Below are positions 41,264 through 56,200 of a stretch of DNA of 64,000 nt, in pieces. The translations under genes were made by a program, and so were the position numbers. The stretch is from Symbiodinium kawagutii (lineage: Eukaryota; Sar; Dinophyceae; Suessiales; Symbiodiniaceae): the NCBI GenBank assembly GCA_009767595.1, contig VSDK01018463.1:454652-518651 (forward strand), read 5' to 3'. Below the pieces are notes generated by a model, which worked only from the letters and a program-made list of their open reading frames with translations, did no database searches and was not told where the DNA came from. Within the stretch, counting starts at the first letter, position 1. Every line of letters begins with the position of its first letter.

Positions 41264-44200
41264 GTGACCGATCCAGCCATCAGCGTTGATGGCCAGATTG
41301 AAGACTAGCTTTGATATATTAAGCAGCCAACCAATGGTTAACTAGCTGGTTAGTGGTAAATAACAGGGGATGGTACCCAACAATAATAGAGAATAATTAC
41401 CAGCTATATGGCTATGGCTCAATATTAGCCAACCAATAATGGAGGTAACCGCCCACAATTTCATAGGGAAAACAATGGTGAATGATAGGGGAACCATGGG
41501 TAAAGGGTTTTGACCCACAGCCATATATTGGCTTGATTCATTTGTTGATGTATTGCATTTGCTAGTATTTACTGTATTGGTATGTTAATTTGCTTGTATT
41601 TGCTTTTTACAACATTATACAACTGACTATGTATTGATATGTTTTACTTTGTTTTTCATTTGTATATTTGTCCATGCTTGTGTTTATTTAATCAGTTTGT
41701 TTCTGTATCTATTTGGTTACGCGTTTCTATGTAAAGAGCATGTTTAGAGAGGGAGATGTGCATGCGCTATGTTGCTCAATGCATAGTTATATATGCTTTT
41801 TTGGTATTCCTAGTTGTATACCTGCGTCTGCCAAGAGTGATATACCCAGGACCAAGTACTGCCATGGACTCCCACTTGCAGTGCTAAGCATTTTTCGAAG
41901 CAATGAATGATCATGGGTTCATGCTTAATGCAGAATGGTCAATGATATTTCATAGTGGTTCATCATGATTCAGAATGGTTAGTGATATCTAAATGATGTT
42001 CACGTCAAGCTTAGTCATGGTCAATTCATGTTTTTACAAATATTGATGAATTGATGGTGAATTGATGGATGATGAATTGATAGTTAATTGATGGTTCATT
42101 ATTGGTCAATGATGGTTGAACTTGGTTGTGGTCAATCACTGGACCGCGAGATCCCAAGCAATACCTGTTGCAATATTTGCTGCCGCAATACCGTGGGGCT
42201 GTCCAATCGGTGCGTTCCATCTCTGAAACCTTCCAACCAATTCTTGGCCAAAGAAATTCATGGCACAATTCTCCTCAAACTGTGATTTGCATTGATTTGC
42301 CATTTTCACCGTAACCAGGACAAGCCGCCCACATGTGCACAATACACTAATTGAACTCCTGGCCGTGTTTGCCCTTGCTTGGCCCGGCTGTTCGCGAATT
42401 TTGCTTTCGACGCTTGCGCGAGTTCCTGTGGAACCCTGCAGCGATGCACCTCTGACGGCAACCTTTGACCAGTGCCGATGGACGGTACCTGGACTTGCCG
42501 AAATGCTGCCCATTGCAGAAGGGCAATACCAATCCCCATCCGAGTTTATCTCGTGGTTCCTATTGGGCTGTGGGTCAAAACCCTATCATTGGCCAGGCTG
42601 TTTCCCTTGACATTGAAGCCGTTGAATATTGACCCAGCTCGCCATTGAACCCTCATTTCTGTGAGTTGTGTTTGAAACAAAATACACGTCACCGGCTCGG
42701 CAGCGCGACAATGTGCGCTGCCATTTTCGCCGCGAATCCGATAGCGGGGTCATGAAAAAGCCGGGCTTGTTGCAGCACACCCAAGCAGTGCCAGTGGCTA
42801 AACAGCGAGTTCCAACTTCAGGGGAAAACCATGATGAAGAGTTGGTAGAGGGATATCCCGTTCTGGCTCTTTCAAGCTGAAGCGATTTGGAGCTACCAGG
42901 CCGTTCACCACATGGTAGTGTTATGATGTTCAGCTATGATGGCTATAATGTTTCATACTAAGGATTAGAGTGTGCACGTTGCTTCTGTGATCAATTCATG
43001 GTGTGCAGAGTGCGTCGCCAGCTTTTTGCTTGAACGAGGGCCCACCAAACGCTGGGAGTAGCGGATATCACATTGTTGGTTCTGATGTTGTTTGGTACTG
43101 CAATCAGACATGGTATGTAGGTGGAAGCATCATCAGAAATTCCACTCTGAATCAGCCAGATCATCGGTTCCCAGTGCTGAGCCCATGATCCCCACCATCC
43201 ACGGTTCCACGGTTCCACTGCCGGGTAGGCCTGATCCGTTTAGGGTGGATCCTCACTCAGCCCACTGGTAGCTTGACCCCACTGGATCTCAGTGTTCGCG
43301 TTCACCCCAAATCGTTGGTCACCCTCGTCAGCGATGGCACCCAGGGAAACCCAACCAGGGCTTCAGGGCCCAGATCCAGATCTGACGGATCAACGCTTGG
43401 ATCAACCTCTCTGCCGCGCCAGGCGCAGAAAGACTTGGAAAGCAAAGTGGGTCTCGAACAGAAGCTCAGCATCAGCCTATGGTGGTGGATATATTGGCTT
43501 AAGTATATATATATATATATATATAGTGGTTAGCAAGGGTGAAGGCATGATTCATATTGGGTAAAGGCAGTGAATGATTTATACTGGTGGTGGTGGATAT
43601 ATTGGTTGGTTTACTTGAATTCAAAGTGGTTTATGAGGGTCAACCTTGATGGTTGATGGTGGTTTATAGTGATTATCAAGGGTGAATGATTCATAATGGG
43701 TCATGGCGGTAAATGATGGATGAGACTTGTTGGTGCTTCAATTTTTGCTGGTTGTTAGTGATCGTCGATGAGGATCGACGATGCCTCCTGTTGCATGTTT
43801 TTAATTGTGAATGATTGTGACTCAGCAATCTGAATGTATTCATGAACCATTTCCATGTCAATCATAAGTCACATGAATTTGCCTTGAAAAATGGATGAGT
43901 TTTTTCCAATCAATGCTGGATCTCCCTTAATGGAGGCTTCTTGCTGGGGAACTGGCAAGCCCTCAGAAATCCAGGGTTCGGCAACCATTGTTGACCGTGC
44001 CCAGCCATGGTCACAAGCTGCCTGGTCACCTATCAATGATCCCCTTGAACCAGGCAATGAAAAAATAAAGGATCAATGAACATGTGGTGATTTGGTACCA
44101 TTACAGCTGGTAACCAGTGAAACAAGTGGTAAATGTACATGAAAATGTATCATTATCAATAAACATGTGGTAGTTCAGCCTGAACCAACTTGTAAACCCG

Positions 44201-47200
44201 TGATGCACTTCTATTTACCCCGATCAATGCTGCTGGTTCACACCATTCCTTGATCTTACGAACCATTAACATGGATATTGGTATGGTCAAGCGATACCCT
44301 GTTGCTTTATGGTCAATCCTGCTGACCATTATCGGTGATGTGAAAAAATTAGCAGCAATTAACAAGCATCAACAAAAAAGATAGTGATCAGTAAGAACAA
44401 TATTAGTAACAATGATAATGATAGTGAGGATAACAACCATTCATGAAACCATGAATCATTATTACTAACAACCATTAATCATGATAACAGCAATTGCCAG
44501 TGATCATTGATAAGCGAGTGTGATTCATGATCGTTAATAGCAACTACTACCATTAATCATCAAAACCATTGTATTGATCATTTGTTGCTTATCAATAGCC
44601 ATTAATGGCAATTAATGAATCATGAAAAGTAACATACAACAGCTGGCCAGAAATAATGCTCAATCACAAACATTGATCTCACAAATGATCATCAACAGCC
44701 AAAAGCAATCGACAATCATCAACGAATAGGATTCTGATGGCTTACCCAATCGCCAATGACTTAACCAACGAATCCAATTGATGATCCAATTGAATCCAAT
44801 TGATATATTCCAATTGACTCAATTAATTGATGATACCATGAAAATCGCCAAAGTCTCATGGGATTTTTGCACAGGGCATCACCTCAACCTTCACCGCTTG
44901 CTGCTTGGCACTCAGGAGCTTCACGGTGAAACAGTCGCTCGGCCGTAACATGAAGCTGCTACCATATCGTGACCGTAACATGAAGCTGCTACCAACCTTC
45001 ACTAAGCATGATTGATCTTCATGAACGACGGTTGGTAAAGGTCAAAGACAACGGGTAATGATGTTTTTGATGATTGACAATGGTTATAAAGGTTCATACT
45101 GGTTTATCAATGGTCATTCATGCAATGGTCAAGATTGGTCGACAAAGGTCAACAATGGTTCGGAATGATTAAGAAGGATTGATGGTAAAATAACATGCTT
45201 GAAGATGGTTTACCATTAATCGTTCTTACTGCTCATAAATGATAGTTTTAACGATTAATTTCATTTGTCAACAATGATTGGAAAATGTGGTAAATGTCGT
45301 TAACGATTCTTGACCGGTATCAATGACTATTCTCCCACTGACAAATAGAATTGCGGTGGCTTGATCAAAAACATGATGTTTTCATACTGCAAGGTGTCAT
45401 GAACCATGGTCAAGAACAATATGAGTCAGAATCATCACTTGTTCAGCTAATATCATTATTGACCATCATTATTAGTCTATCTTATTCACCCTTAGCATGG
45501 TCAATAATGACATGATGATGAGTTCTTGACCATTAGATAATGATTTTGATGCTTAGTTCTTAATGATCATTAATTATGATAATCTCATTCACCATTCTAG
45601 TGGTCAAGAATGATCATTGTAAGCTTATTGATCAGCCATTAATCAGCCACCCAATGATCATAATTACCAAGAATAGTGGTTAACCAAATCATCATACTGG
45701 TTCAATGGCTGATTCTAGGTAGTTTAATCATGCTATGGTCAAGTGTTGTTTAAATCAACTTACAAAGCATGATTAGATGTGCTGCAAATTGTTGGCTGAG
45801 TGACTCCTTCCGGCGCAGCGTTAGGGATTGATGGACAGCTGCACCAAACACTTCTGTCGTGCCTCTCCCTCTTGGTGCAATTTTCCTCCGTGCATTCCCG
45901 ACTGATAAGATCTCTTTCCAACAGCAGGGCTGCAGGTTGGTTTGTGCATTTAGCATGACGTAATTGCTAAACTAATCAATACAATTAGTCAACGATGCTC
46001 CATAAAACAACCACCATTCAGGAGTGACTGTATTAGCAACCACTATCATCGAGCACCACTAGTCAGCTTTCAGGCACGACCCATCATCACCCAACAATGA
46101 ACCATCCTTAACGGCGACCAACCACAGCCAGCGATGGCCGCCGCAACGCCAAGGCGAACGTTCCAACACTTCGCCATGGAGGCACAACTGGAGGGCCGAA
46201 GGTCATCATGAACAACTGAAGCCAGGAATGGGCCTTTCTGAAGCCACAGGGGACCCAAAAAATGGATGGTTTATTGCTATCATTGGTGAATATTGGATGA
46301 GAAACCACCAAATGTTGATAGTGGTTCATAGCGGTTCATGGCTGCTTTGAATGGGTGAATGATGGTTGCTCGTGGTTGTCAAGCATGGTGAATGATGATC
46401 AGAATCATTCTGCTCCAACGATTCACCATGAACAGCTAGCCATTACCAACGCTTGCTGACCATGAACAGCTTCGGCCCAGTGACTCCATGTGACGCCCAA
46501 AGCACAACACAGCAGACCTCGACCCTTGGCCTTCCCGGTGAGGCGGAACAGATCGAACGCACCACGAAGCAAGAGGTCCTCAACTCGGAGGAGCCGCAAG
46601 GGGGTTCCCGCTGCAGGTGGTTGATCAATGGGTATGGCCGGGTGGGGTTCCTCTGTAGGGGCTGGTTCATGTACGGCTTGATATGGCTAAGTGCCCAACC
46701 AACATTCCGCAGCTGGATGTTGCGAAGGATAGGGCGACAGCATTCGATAGCAACCAGCAAGTGCCAGTAGGGATCTTGGCTACACCCTACTATGATCAGG
46801 CTGGGCAACCAATCAGCGCTAACAGCGCGACTGATGATCTCCGCTCCGTGACAATCAGTGCTTTATTTGTGGGCCATGGCTGATGGCATTGGATGGGTAG
46901 CTGGAGATGATACGAAACTCGCTTGGCTGTCCAGCACTATGCACGACGACACAACCGTACATAGAATTGACGTGTTCAATTTTCTGTTCTTTGTCGTGTT
47001 GGTTCCTGTGTATACGGCAATGCGGCATGGCAATATTTATCATGACAAAACAGCTGCAAAAAATATGAGATTGCTGCGCCCAAGGATGGGACATCACACG
47101 CAAAATTAAGGAGCAACGAGTTTTGAATATTGCTCTTGATATCTCTAAAAGTATGATTTTTGAAACATTGCCCGACCAGATCAAACGATTCAACCCACAA

Positions 47201-50200
47201 AGAGCGGATGAAACAAACATCAGCCAGTTGTACATGATTTAGGTGCCCCAACATTCTTGTGCACTTGTTGTAACCACCCTACCGGTGGCGATACGAATGA
47301 TAACCATAAATTATCGGTGGTGAGTTTTCGATGATATTGGTTAAGAACGGACAATAATCCTTATAAACAAAAAGGTGGTCAACAGTTGGTCCTTTTCCTG
47401 GTCCATATCTAGCTGATTAGCTCCAAATTCTGATCCAAATATAGCTGATTGGCTCTAAACATTGTTTCTTTGCCCCAAGAATTTCTCCATGATTATTTCA
47501 TAACATTGATTCATATCCATCTAATTTTCACAAGGAACGGCATGGTTTGGTCACGTTACAGCAACGCCAGCCCACGGCGACCCGCCCAGGAGCACAGCAA
47601 AAAAGCTAGGGAGGCGGGAAGCGGGGAAAATGCGAAGATTGGTGGTTACTATGATTGATAAAGTAAGGTTGATTAGGTTAACCATGATAGTTGATTACGT
47701 TTTAACCATGTTAAGATTTGATAGTTAAGATTGGTACCCATAGTTCAGACTGATTACTTATGAGTGTTTTAATGAACATAATATGTGGGGCAGATTAGTA
47801 GTATAACATTATCGTCACATAACATATTAGTCAAATATGATGAAAATGATTGGTGGTCACTATTGATTAGATTAACCATGGTGTTAACCATAGTGTTAGC
47901 TAATGAGTTGCCAATGGTTTTTAATATCAACTATTGATAGGTTTTTTAAGTAGCTGCTAATGGTAGCCAAACGCTGAAGCGAACCTTGAGATTATAGTGG
48001 GTGATGGTTGGATGTTTTATGATGGTCGATGGACTTTCATGATGAATGATCCGTACGTCTTGAAGCTTCTTGAGGATTATAAGTCGTGATTCGCAAGCTT
48101 GTTCACCACTACTAGCCATTCTGAACTACTGTGTGTATAATCACAATTAATAGTGTAGCTATGGCTAATACCGTACCTATGCTCATTCATAAGTTGATCC
48201 ACCATTAGAAAGCATTAACAACTATTACTTAACCATTGGCAACCACAAAAAATATGTTGACAATTCAATCACCAATACTGTGGACCAATACAGGGGTAGT
48301 TGTGCCTTACTCAACATGAACCATTGGGTTCACCACTTGACCCATTAAGCATGAAAGGGAGGGTTGACCATGTTTATCCCCCATACCTCTTGAAGTTTTA
48401 ACATAAATCATTCACCATAAACCATCAATCATTAACCACTACTTCACTTTTAACCATTACTAAAAGATTAACCATTGGTTTACCCACTAGCTAATCCACC
48501 ATCAGCCATAGAGGGCCGCCAGTTGACCCCATTGGTGGCGCCAGCATCAATTCATCCACTGGCGCCACGCGGTGCTGTGCTGAGGCCCTGGAGACTGCTG
48601 AGGGGTGACGAGCTGAGCTGTGAAGTAATGGAATCAAGAACTGGCGAGCTGGGTCAAGCAGTCAACCAACTAACTAATGGGGGATAATAACCCACAATGA
48701 TAAGGAAACCATGGTTAGTCAATATTAATCAACCAACTAATGGGTCAATAGTAACCAGCCAACAACAATGGTGAACTAGCTGGTTAATGGTTTCCTGATA
48801 GGGGATGATAACCAAAACCAATAGGGGATATACCAGCTATACGTCTATGGGTCAATATCAACCAGCCAATATGGGAGCTAATAACCAAGCAGTCATAGGG
48901 AAAACAATGCTTAATGGTGGGGAACCAGGGGTACAGGGTTTTGATCCACTGCCAGCTGACGTCATCATGATTACTGCCATGAACTAATAACCTGATAGGT
49001 TACCATTCACTAAGTATGGTTAGGATGTTACCATTTTACCAATAGGTTACTAATAAGCTGCCATGATGAGGTCGAACTAGTAACTGCCAATCAGGTAGCA
49101 TTTCCTGGCCAACCTTGGATACAATTAGGTTAAAAAACGGATAACTTAGAATATGAGGTCGAATTAATGGATGATGCTAATTTAAGTTGAATGAGGTATA
49201 TAACTCAGATAACTAAGGCATATAATTAGTTGAGGTATAGTTATACCAATGGACAACCTATGCTTCAATATTATCAAACTGTTGGTGATTGTTTCCCGAT
49301 GGATAGTGTCAGTTGAGAAGCGGTTCAGTAGTTGTTAATACGGGCTGCTTGATGATGGTGTTTGGGATGGTTCATGCTGCTGAGACCGATTGGTAATGGT
49401 TCGCTATAGTTTGCTTAGTAAGCTGACTAGATATGGTTCATTGGGCTTGAATATAGTTGTTGTTGCAAGGGTTGGTTGGTTGCTTGCGCGCTGCTATCCC
49501 CAGCTAAAATAGTTTCGTATCCTATTTCTTGACTCAATCATACTGAAATGAACCATCAAAACCCAAACAGTCACCATCTTTGGCCTCGCGATCTTGTAAG
49601 GTCCAAACGGTCCAAACTGCCATCGCCAAGGTTGCTCCAGCAGCAGAACCAGGAGTCCAAGCAATTGGAGGCAGTTTGGACACAGTGCTGGGGCTATGGC
49701 AATCTTCTGTCGAGGATCACGATGTGGGTCATCCAGTGTTCCTCCCCGGCTGATTGAAACCAGATATCAATCATACTACCAGTACCAAAACTGATGATAT
49801 CTATGGATCTATTACTATTTTAGATCGATATTATAGTTGAAGCCCAAACAATGATAGAAAAGTAGATATCATTAGTTTTGGCAATGGATGGGCACTGGGC
49901 ACATAAACCTTCGCCTTGTGAAAGGGTGGGGATGACCCACGCATTGCTTGAGTATAGCGCCAGCGATTTCCCTGCCTGTCGATTCTGTTGGAGCCTTAGG
50001 GCAGGGAAAAATCATTCTGCTTGATCTTCCTGCGTACCTTTTTCGACCATCAAAAAGGCATTCAACAACAAATGAGCATTGTCAGAAGCCACAACAATAC
50101 CCTGTTCCACCTGCTTCACCTAGCAAGGGTTCTCACACAAGTGGTTTATCATCATGTTAGTTCAAATCCTACTCTCAAGCTGCATCAACCCTACTGTTGC

Positions 50201-53200
50201 AGCTTCTTTCGTCACAGTTGGTGGTAATGAATTATCCCCTTTGATTCCCAAAGTGTGATTGAGAATTGAGAATCACCAGCTGTGACAAAACAAGCAGCCC
50301 CATTTTCCAGCCAACCATTTAGGGTTCCACAGGCGTTCCCATCATTTCTAAGGCTATTCCCATCATCTTCGGTCAACCCTATCGAGGGTTAACCCTATGG
50401 TGACTGAGAATCATCCCCTATGATTACTAACTAACATGGTCAATTATCAAGCCGTTGAACAAACCCATTTATTTGTTTGACCACTATTCTTAGTCATTAT
50501 CCCTACTATTAACCACTATTAACTGTTATTATGCACGATTAACCACCACTATTAAGTGTTGTTTGACCACTATTAACCATTATTTATAGCTCAACCAGTA
50601 TCATATTCTTAAACAGCTATTCACTAACAATAGTGTTAGCCATATATCCCCACTATAAACCACACCATTCACCACGATTGTCACGGTATGTTCCATCGGC
50701 GAAGCCGCACCGAACGAACGCTTCCAGGTGCGCTTGCGCGAAGAGGCCTCCAAAGGCGACCACAAAGCCGCCATGGACGTCGCTCGCCGATGAAGCAGAG
50801 CGCCGTTGGTCGCGGGATGGGTTTTTCTTTTGTAGTGCCGGGGTTCTAGTGGTGAATAATAGGGATTATAGTGGTTAAATAGTGGTTCATAGTGGTTAAA
50901 TATTCACCCTAGTGGTTCATACTGGTTCTATTTTTCTAGTGGTTAAATAATGGTTCATAGTGGTGAATAATAGAGATGATAATAGGGATACTAGTGATTA
51001 ATAGTGGCTAATAGTGGTTCATGATAGTTGATTGGTTGATATTGATTGATAATGAATACTAATAGTGGTCAATAACTAACACTAATAACTACTAATCCAA
51101 TGGTGTTAAAGGGCTGTGGGTCAATATTCTTAAGATATCATGGCTAAGTATCATTCAATATTCTTAAGCCTCAATCATCTCCACCAATGATGATATTCTC
51201 CACTAATCTCCACTAATCAGTAAATCTTAACTTAGCAGAGATTATCTCAAACCATCAATATCATCAACCACTCATCACCACTCATCAAGCCTTATCAACC
51301 CCTACTAACCTCATCCATCATCAACCCGATCACCCTTATCAAGCCTTATCACCCCCTACTAACCACAGATATCCAACCATCCCTCCATCCATCTCCACGA
51401 GGCCGCCGCCATCGCGGCGGCGCGCGCGCTGCTGGAGCTGGTGCCCTTCAAAGATCCCAGCGGGGGCCCAGGGATGCGCGAAACGTGGCGCGCAGCCACG
51501 GTGGAAGGGAAAGGTTGAAGAACTGCTTAGTAACCAGACCAATTGGTCATGTAGTTAGTTATTTACCAGTTAGTTAGTTAGTTGGTTAGTTAGTTAGTTG
51601 GTTGGTTGGTTAGTTTGGCTCATAGTTAATGACTAATGATTAATGACTAGCTGGTCAGTAACCAGACCAATGGTTAGTAGTGGTTCATAACCAGCTAGAA
51701 AGGTTATCAATTAACCAGTTAGTTATGAACCAGTTGGTTAGTTGTGAACCATATTATAGCCATTAACATTACTAGTTATGAACAAGTTAGTTAGTTATTA
51801 ACCAGTTAGAAAAGTTATCAATTAACCACTTAGCAACCATGGTTGAATAAACTAAGTAGTTGTTGGTTCATAATGGTTGATAACTAACAAGTTGACAACT
51901 AAGTGGTTCGTTTCTGGTTGAATAACTGAGTGGTTCATAACTAACAAGTTGCTCTATTGCTCTCCGGTAAACTCACATGGCAATGAATATCCACCATAGA
52001 TGGACGATTTCCAAAGGTTTTCCTGACAAAATGGTGCATTTTCCATTGCCGTGTGAGTTTACCAGCGGGTAATTGATAATGATTGATAATGGTTAATATT
52101 TAGGTTAGATTAATGGTTGAGAACTAATAATGATGGCTAGAAGGGAAAAGTTAACTGACAAGTATGGTTGATCCATGGTTGATGAACCATGCATTAGCTA
52201 TCATAAGTTGATAATGGAAAGCATGGAGTTATTACTGGTAATGATGCTAGTTGCGGAATGGGTTTATAGCTGGGTTCAGTTGATAATGATTTATGATATT
52301 AGTAATGATGGTTGATAATGGTTGACAATGGCTGAAGGGAAATATTCACTAAGAAGTATGGATGATGGTCACATTCATGGTTTTGAATGGTTAGTGGTTG
52401 AGAATGGTTAAGAATGATTGCTTTGACACACGTAACATGGATTTCTGAGTATCATTAGTTACTGATGCTGGCCAGTAATTAGTGATAATGCTTATATCAA
52501 TAATGTTTGATCATGGTTGATAACGGTTGAAGGTTAAGAATGGACAGTCTTAGGTTAGGCCTATAGCAAATAACTACTAGCAATTGAAAATAACTGATCG
52601 GTAAAAATGGCTGATAGTGATGCATCATGGTTCAACCATGGCTGATAAACCATTAGCGAGAAGCAATGGCCAATACCTAGTACTGGTTTATAAGGCTGTA
52701 AATGGCTGTAAATGGTCAATGAATAACAACAACTATCATTAGTTAATGACGATGGTTCATAATGCATGATAATGGTTGATCGTGGTTCAGGCAAGCTTGG
52801 CCAATATGCCAATCAACCACTAAGACACTAAGATTAAGAACTGTCAACTTAAGAACTGCCAGCCATTGTCACCGCTAATCGGGCCGATGACGGAAAAGGA
52901 CTGGGAGGACCAAGTGAAGAGCTTCCGGAAATGCCGCGAAAATATGGACGAAAGGAAGCATGGGCGCAGCGTTCAGGGGCCTTGACTTCAGCGACCTTGC
53001 CTTGAAATTGGTGACAGTGGGAGAGGAGTAGACCCTGAGCGCAGGCTCAAGTGGGCCAACCTGGCCAGCAGAGAGAAAGAGTTGAACCCTCTTTTTCCAT
53101 TGCCAGGTGTCAGCAACCACACTATTCATCCTGACTGGATGCATGTGTGTGATGAAGGAGTTGGGAGTCTAGCAGCAGGCCAAGTGTGGTGGGCACTGTT

Positions 53201-56200
53201 GCCAAATTATTCAGCCAATGCACAGGAAGCTGGAGCAGGGCTAATGTGGGAACACATTCAAAAAATTTATGAAGAATTGAATTATCCAGCTTGTAAAAAG
53301 CTTTCCAATCTGACGTTGCTGGCCGGTGGGACATTCACCACAACAAGCTGCATCTACACAACTTCATGTGCCATCGCACAAGCTCGATCCAGTTGGGCGT
53401 CATCTCCTGCAGGGACTTGATGGCAATCCGTTGAGAATCAATGAACCATTGAAATCAGTCATTACTATCAGGATTGTCATCAGTCATTAGAATGATCAAT
53501 AACAATCATTTGTAATTACTTTTGTTAACCAGCAATGATAGAGCTAGGTTTTGCTGATCAGTAATGGCTAACCATGAACTGACGCAGGACCCATGTTGTT
53601 AAGAAAGCATCATTCGTAATGGTGAACCATTATGATGCGGCTAATAATCATTACGCGCTTGCAATGTGAAATGGTATTACTGAATGGTTCATCTTGGTTT
53701 TAATGATACGGTTCACACCCCCCAACATAATTGAAAAATGACAAACTTGTGAGTGAGGGTTACTGGTGGGTTCCCGGAGTTATTTAGCGTATTGGCATGA
53801 ACCATCAATTATGTAGCGTAGCTGTTCAACAAGATGATGAGTATTCATAATGTAAGTGTTAATCAACGCATTTCAATGGTTTCTCATTCGTTGCAAAGAA
53901 CCGCTGTGTCCAACGACCTTTGTAATGGTTCTTCATGGTTACATGGAACCGTGTGAGCTGTGCACACTGCATGCACGTGTTTGACCATCAAGAACGAACA
54001 AGAACCAACTGGTTCAAAATGGTTCGTGAGAGTTGGTCATTGGTCAATATGGTTTACTTTAGTTGCAGAAAAGGTTTCCACCATTCTGAACCACCGTTGT
54101 CATGAGCGTCATCAACCATCGTGGCTCGTCCACGGTTCAGGGATCATACAGCCATGGATCGCTTGATCAACGATAGCATTGTCAGCTTGCGACGAGGTGG
54201 TAACGTTGATCATTGATGGTCATGGCGGCCACTAGCAGAGGAGGATGGATCAACTCAGCATTGTATGCCAGGTCAAAACTTGTCATTGATGGTATGATAA
54301 AGGGTTCTATGCCAGATGAAAGCATGCAAAAAACTGGGTATTGACGCTGCAATGGACAGTGATGATCCACAAACACTAAACGAACTCAATTCGAAGCCCG
54401 TGGAACTCAATTCAAATCCCTTGAGCATCCTGTTAGCGTAAAAGTCGCTGGTTAACGTCGAGGGGAAAGGGGTTCACACCAAGCGTTCACAAGGATGTGA
54501 ACCAGCAACTTTCACACCAACAACATGCTCACAGGATTTGATATGACCTACATATCGCTAGATCCATAGGAAGAATCCGCTAAAGCATCAGTTCAACCAT
54601 CGCTGGTGACCCTGGATGATCCGCACCCCCCCAAACCCCGCCGCTGGGCAGGTCAAATGGTGCCGAATCACACCGAAGCGCCCTCGGTCTTCTCGGACCC
54701 TTTGCTGCGACACGAACGGATGCCACCGAGTTGTGAGTTGGTTCAATGAATCTTGGGGTTGTTGTTTGATGGCTGGTTTATTGTTGGTTAATGGTTGATG
54801 GTGGTTTATGGTTGTTTCGTGGTTGATGTTGGTTTTTGGTTGGTTATGTTAGGTGGATTTATGTTGGTTTATAAATCGAATTGCAAAACCGACCGGTTAG
54901 CTAGTTGTGGTTGATAATGATCAAGCGCTATGGTTGCGATTGGTTTGTACATCTATAAATCGACCCCGGTTGCGATTCAACATGAATTATCCACCAAAAT
55001 TTGGCGAACATCCCAACAGTTCAACGTTACTGTTCATGATTGGGATGTGACCAGCCGTTCGGGGTATGGGGTCCTGCCCCATGGGCATATGGCTGCACCA
55101 AAACGGGTAGCTGTTCAGTGGGAAGAAGCCAAGTTAGCAAGCTAGCAGGCATCACAGTGGCAATGCCATGCTGGTGATACCGCCCAACTCACGTAGGTTT
55201 CGCCACCTCAGCCCTTGCCGATTCCTCGATTGAAACTCAGCTGTTGCACCGATGTTTTGCCGCCCCCAGAAAAACAATCAAATGACACGTGGATTCAGAT
55301 ACTGGTGAGGAAACCAGTTATCAGAGAAGCTACTAAGATAAGATATTGAATGGTATTGGTTCTTTTCTACTAGCTCATCAAAGATGAAGCAGTATGATCA
55401 ATAAGTGGATCAGAATTTGCCAGCTTAGGATGTTTGCCAAATTCTGGGATTGATAGTGGGTGGTTGTGACTTGCAGCCAGGAGAAGCAAGTGTCATGATA
55501 CATGCGCGGCATTAGTGATTACTGGACGACATTCCCAGGCAGCTTAGGTTCAAAGCCAGCACGACAACGAAAGCTGCTTATGATTCCATCATGCCATTCA
55601 AGATTATTATATAGGCCTTTTCCTAACCACCACTACCATATTCTTCATTACTTCAAGTAACACCATTGTAGACCACCATGACCATCATTTTCATCATTAA
55701 TTCAGCATTATCAGCATGACCATTACAAACAACCAGTAACAACTAACCACCATGAACCACCATTACTCACCATCAACCACCATGAATCGCCATTAGTCAC
55801 CATTATTCATTGAAGTCATCATCCCCCTGGCTGCACCCCAGCGACATCCCAACCGTCGCTCAGGAGGCTTATAAGCAGAACCGCACAGATGAGTCGAGAC
55901 AACGCCCGGGACGCCCAGGGCGGAGCCCAGGGATCAGCACCCAACAGTGGGGATGATCATCAAAGAACAGTAGGTATGGGTACTGATCATGCTTTGTTAG
56001 TCATTCATGAACAGTACTACGAATTATTCATGTTAATGATCATAATAGTTTTATCATTAATGACTCAAAAATGATCATGAACAGTACTATTAATGATGAA
56101 ACGATTATGATCATTTGTGAGAAACTATTCTGAGTTCATGAACATTTATGGACAACTATTGTGTGATGGTCGACATCAACCGCTGCGAGCTATTACCATT

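Larger units (their letters stand above)
41264..43422 (+). other. intron or spacer with R1 copies and coding relics
   Basis: Contains an R1 element at 41405-41527, AT-rich sequence to 41900, relics at 42136-42330 and 42668-43190 (listed separately), and a minus-strand R1 fragment at about 42566-42640. Confidence 0.35.
51514..54651 (+). other. long intron with R3 copy and transposase-like relic
   Basis: GTTAGTTAGTTGG tetranucleotide-like tract at 51553-51620, an R3 element at 51962-52069, TGGTT-polarity sequence to 52800, then the relic at 52870-53420. The rest (53420-54600) is ordinary AT-rich sequence. Confidence 0.4.
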
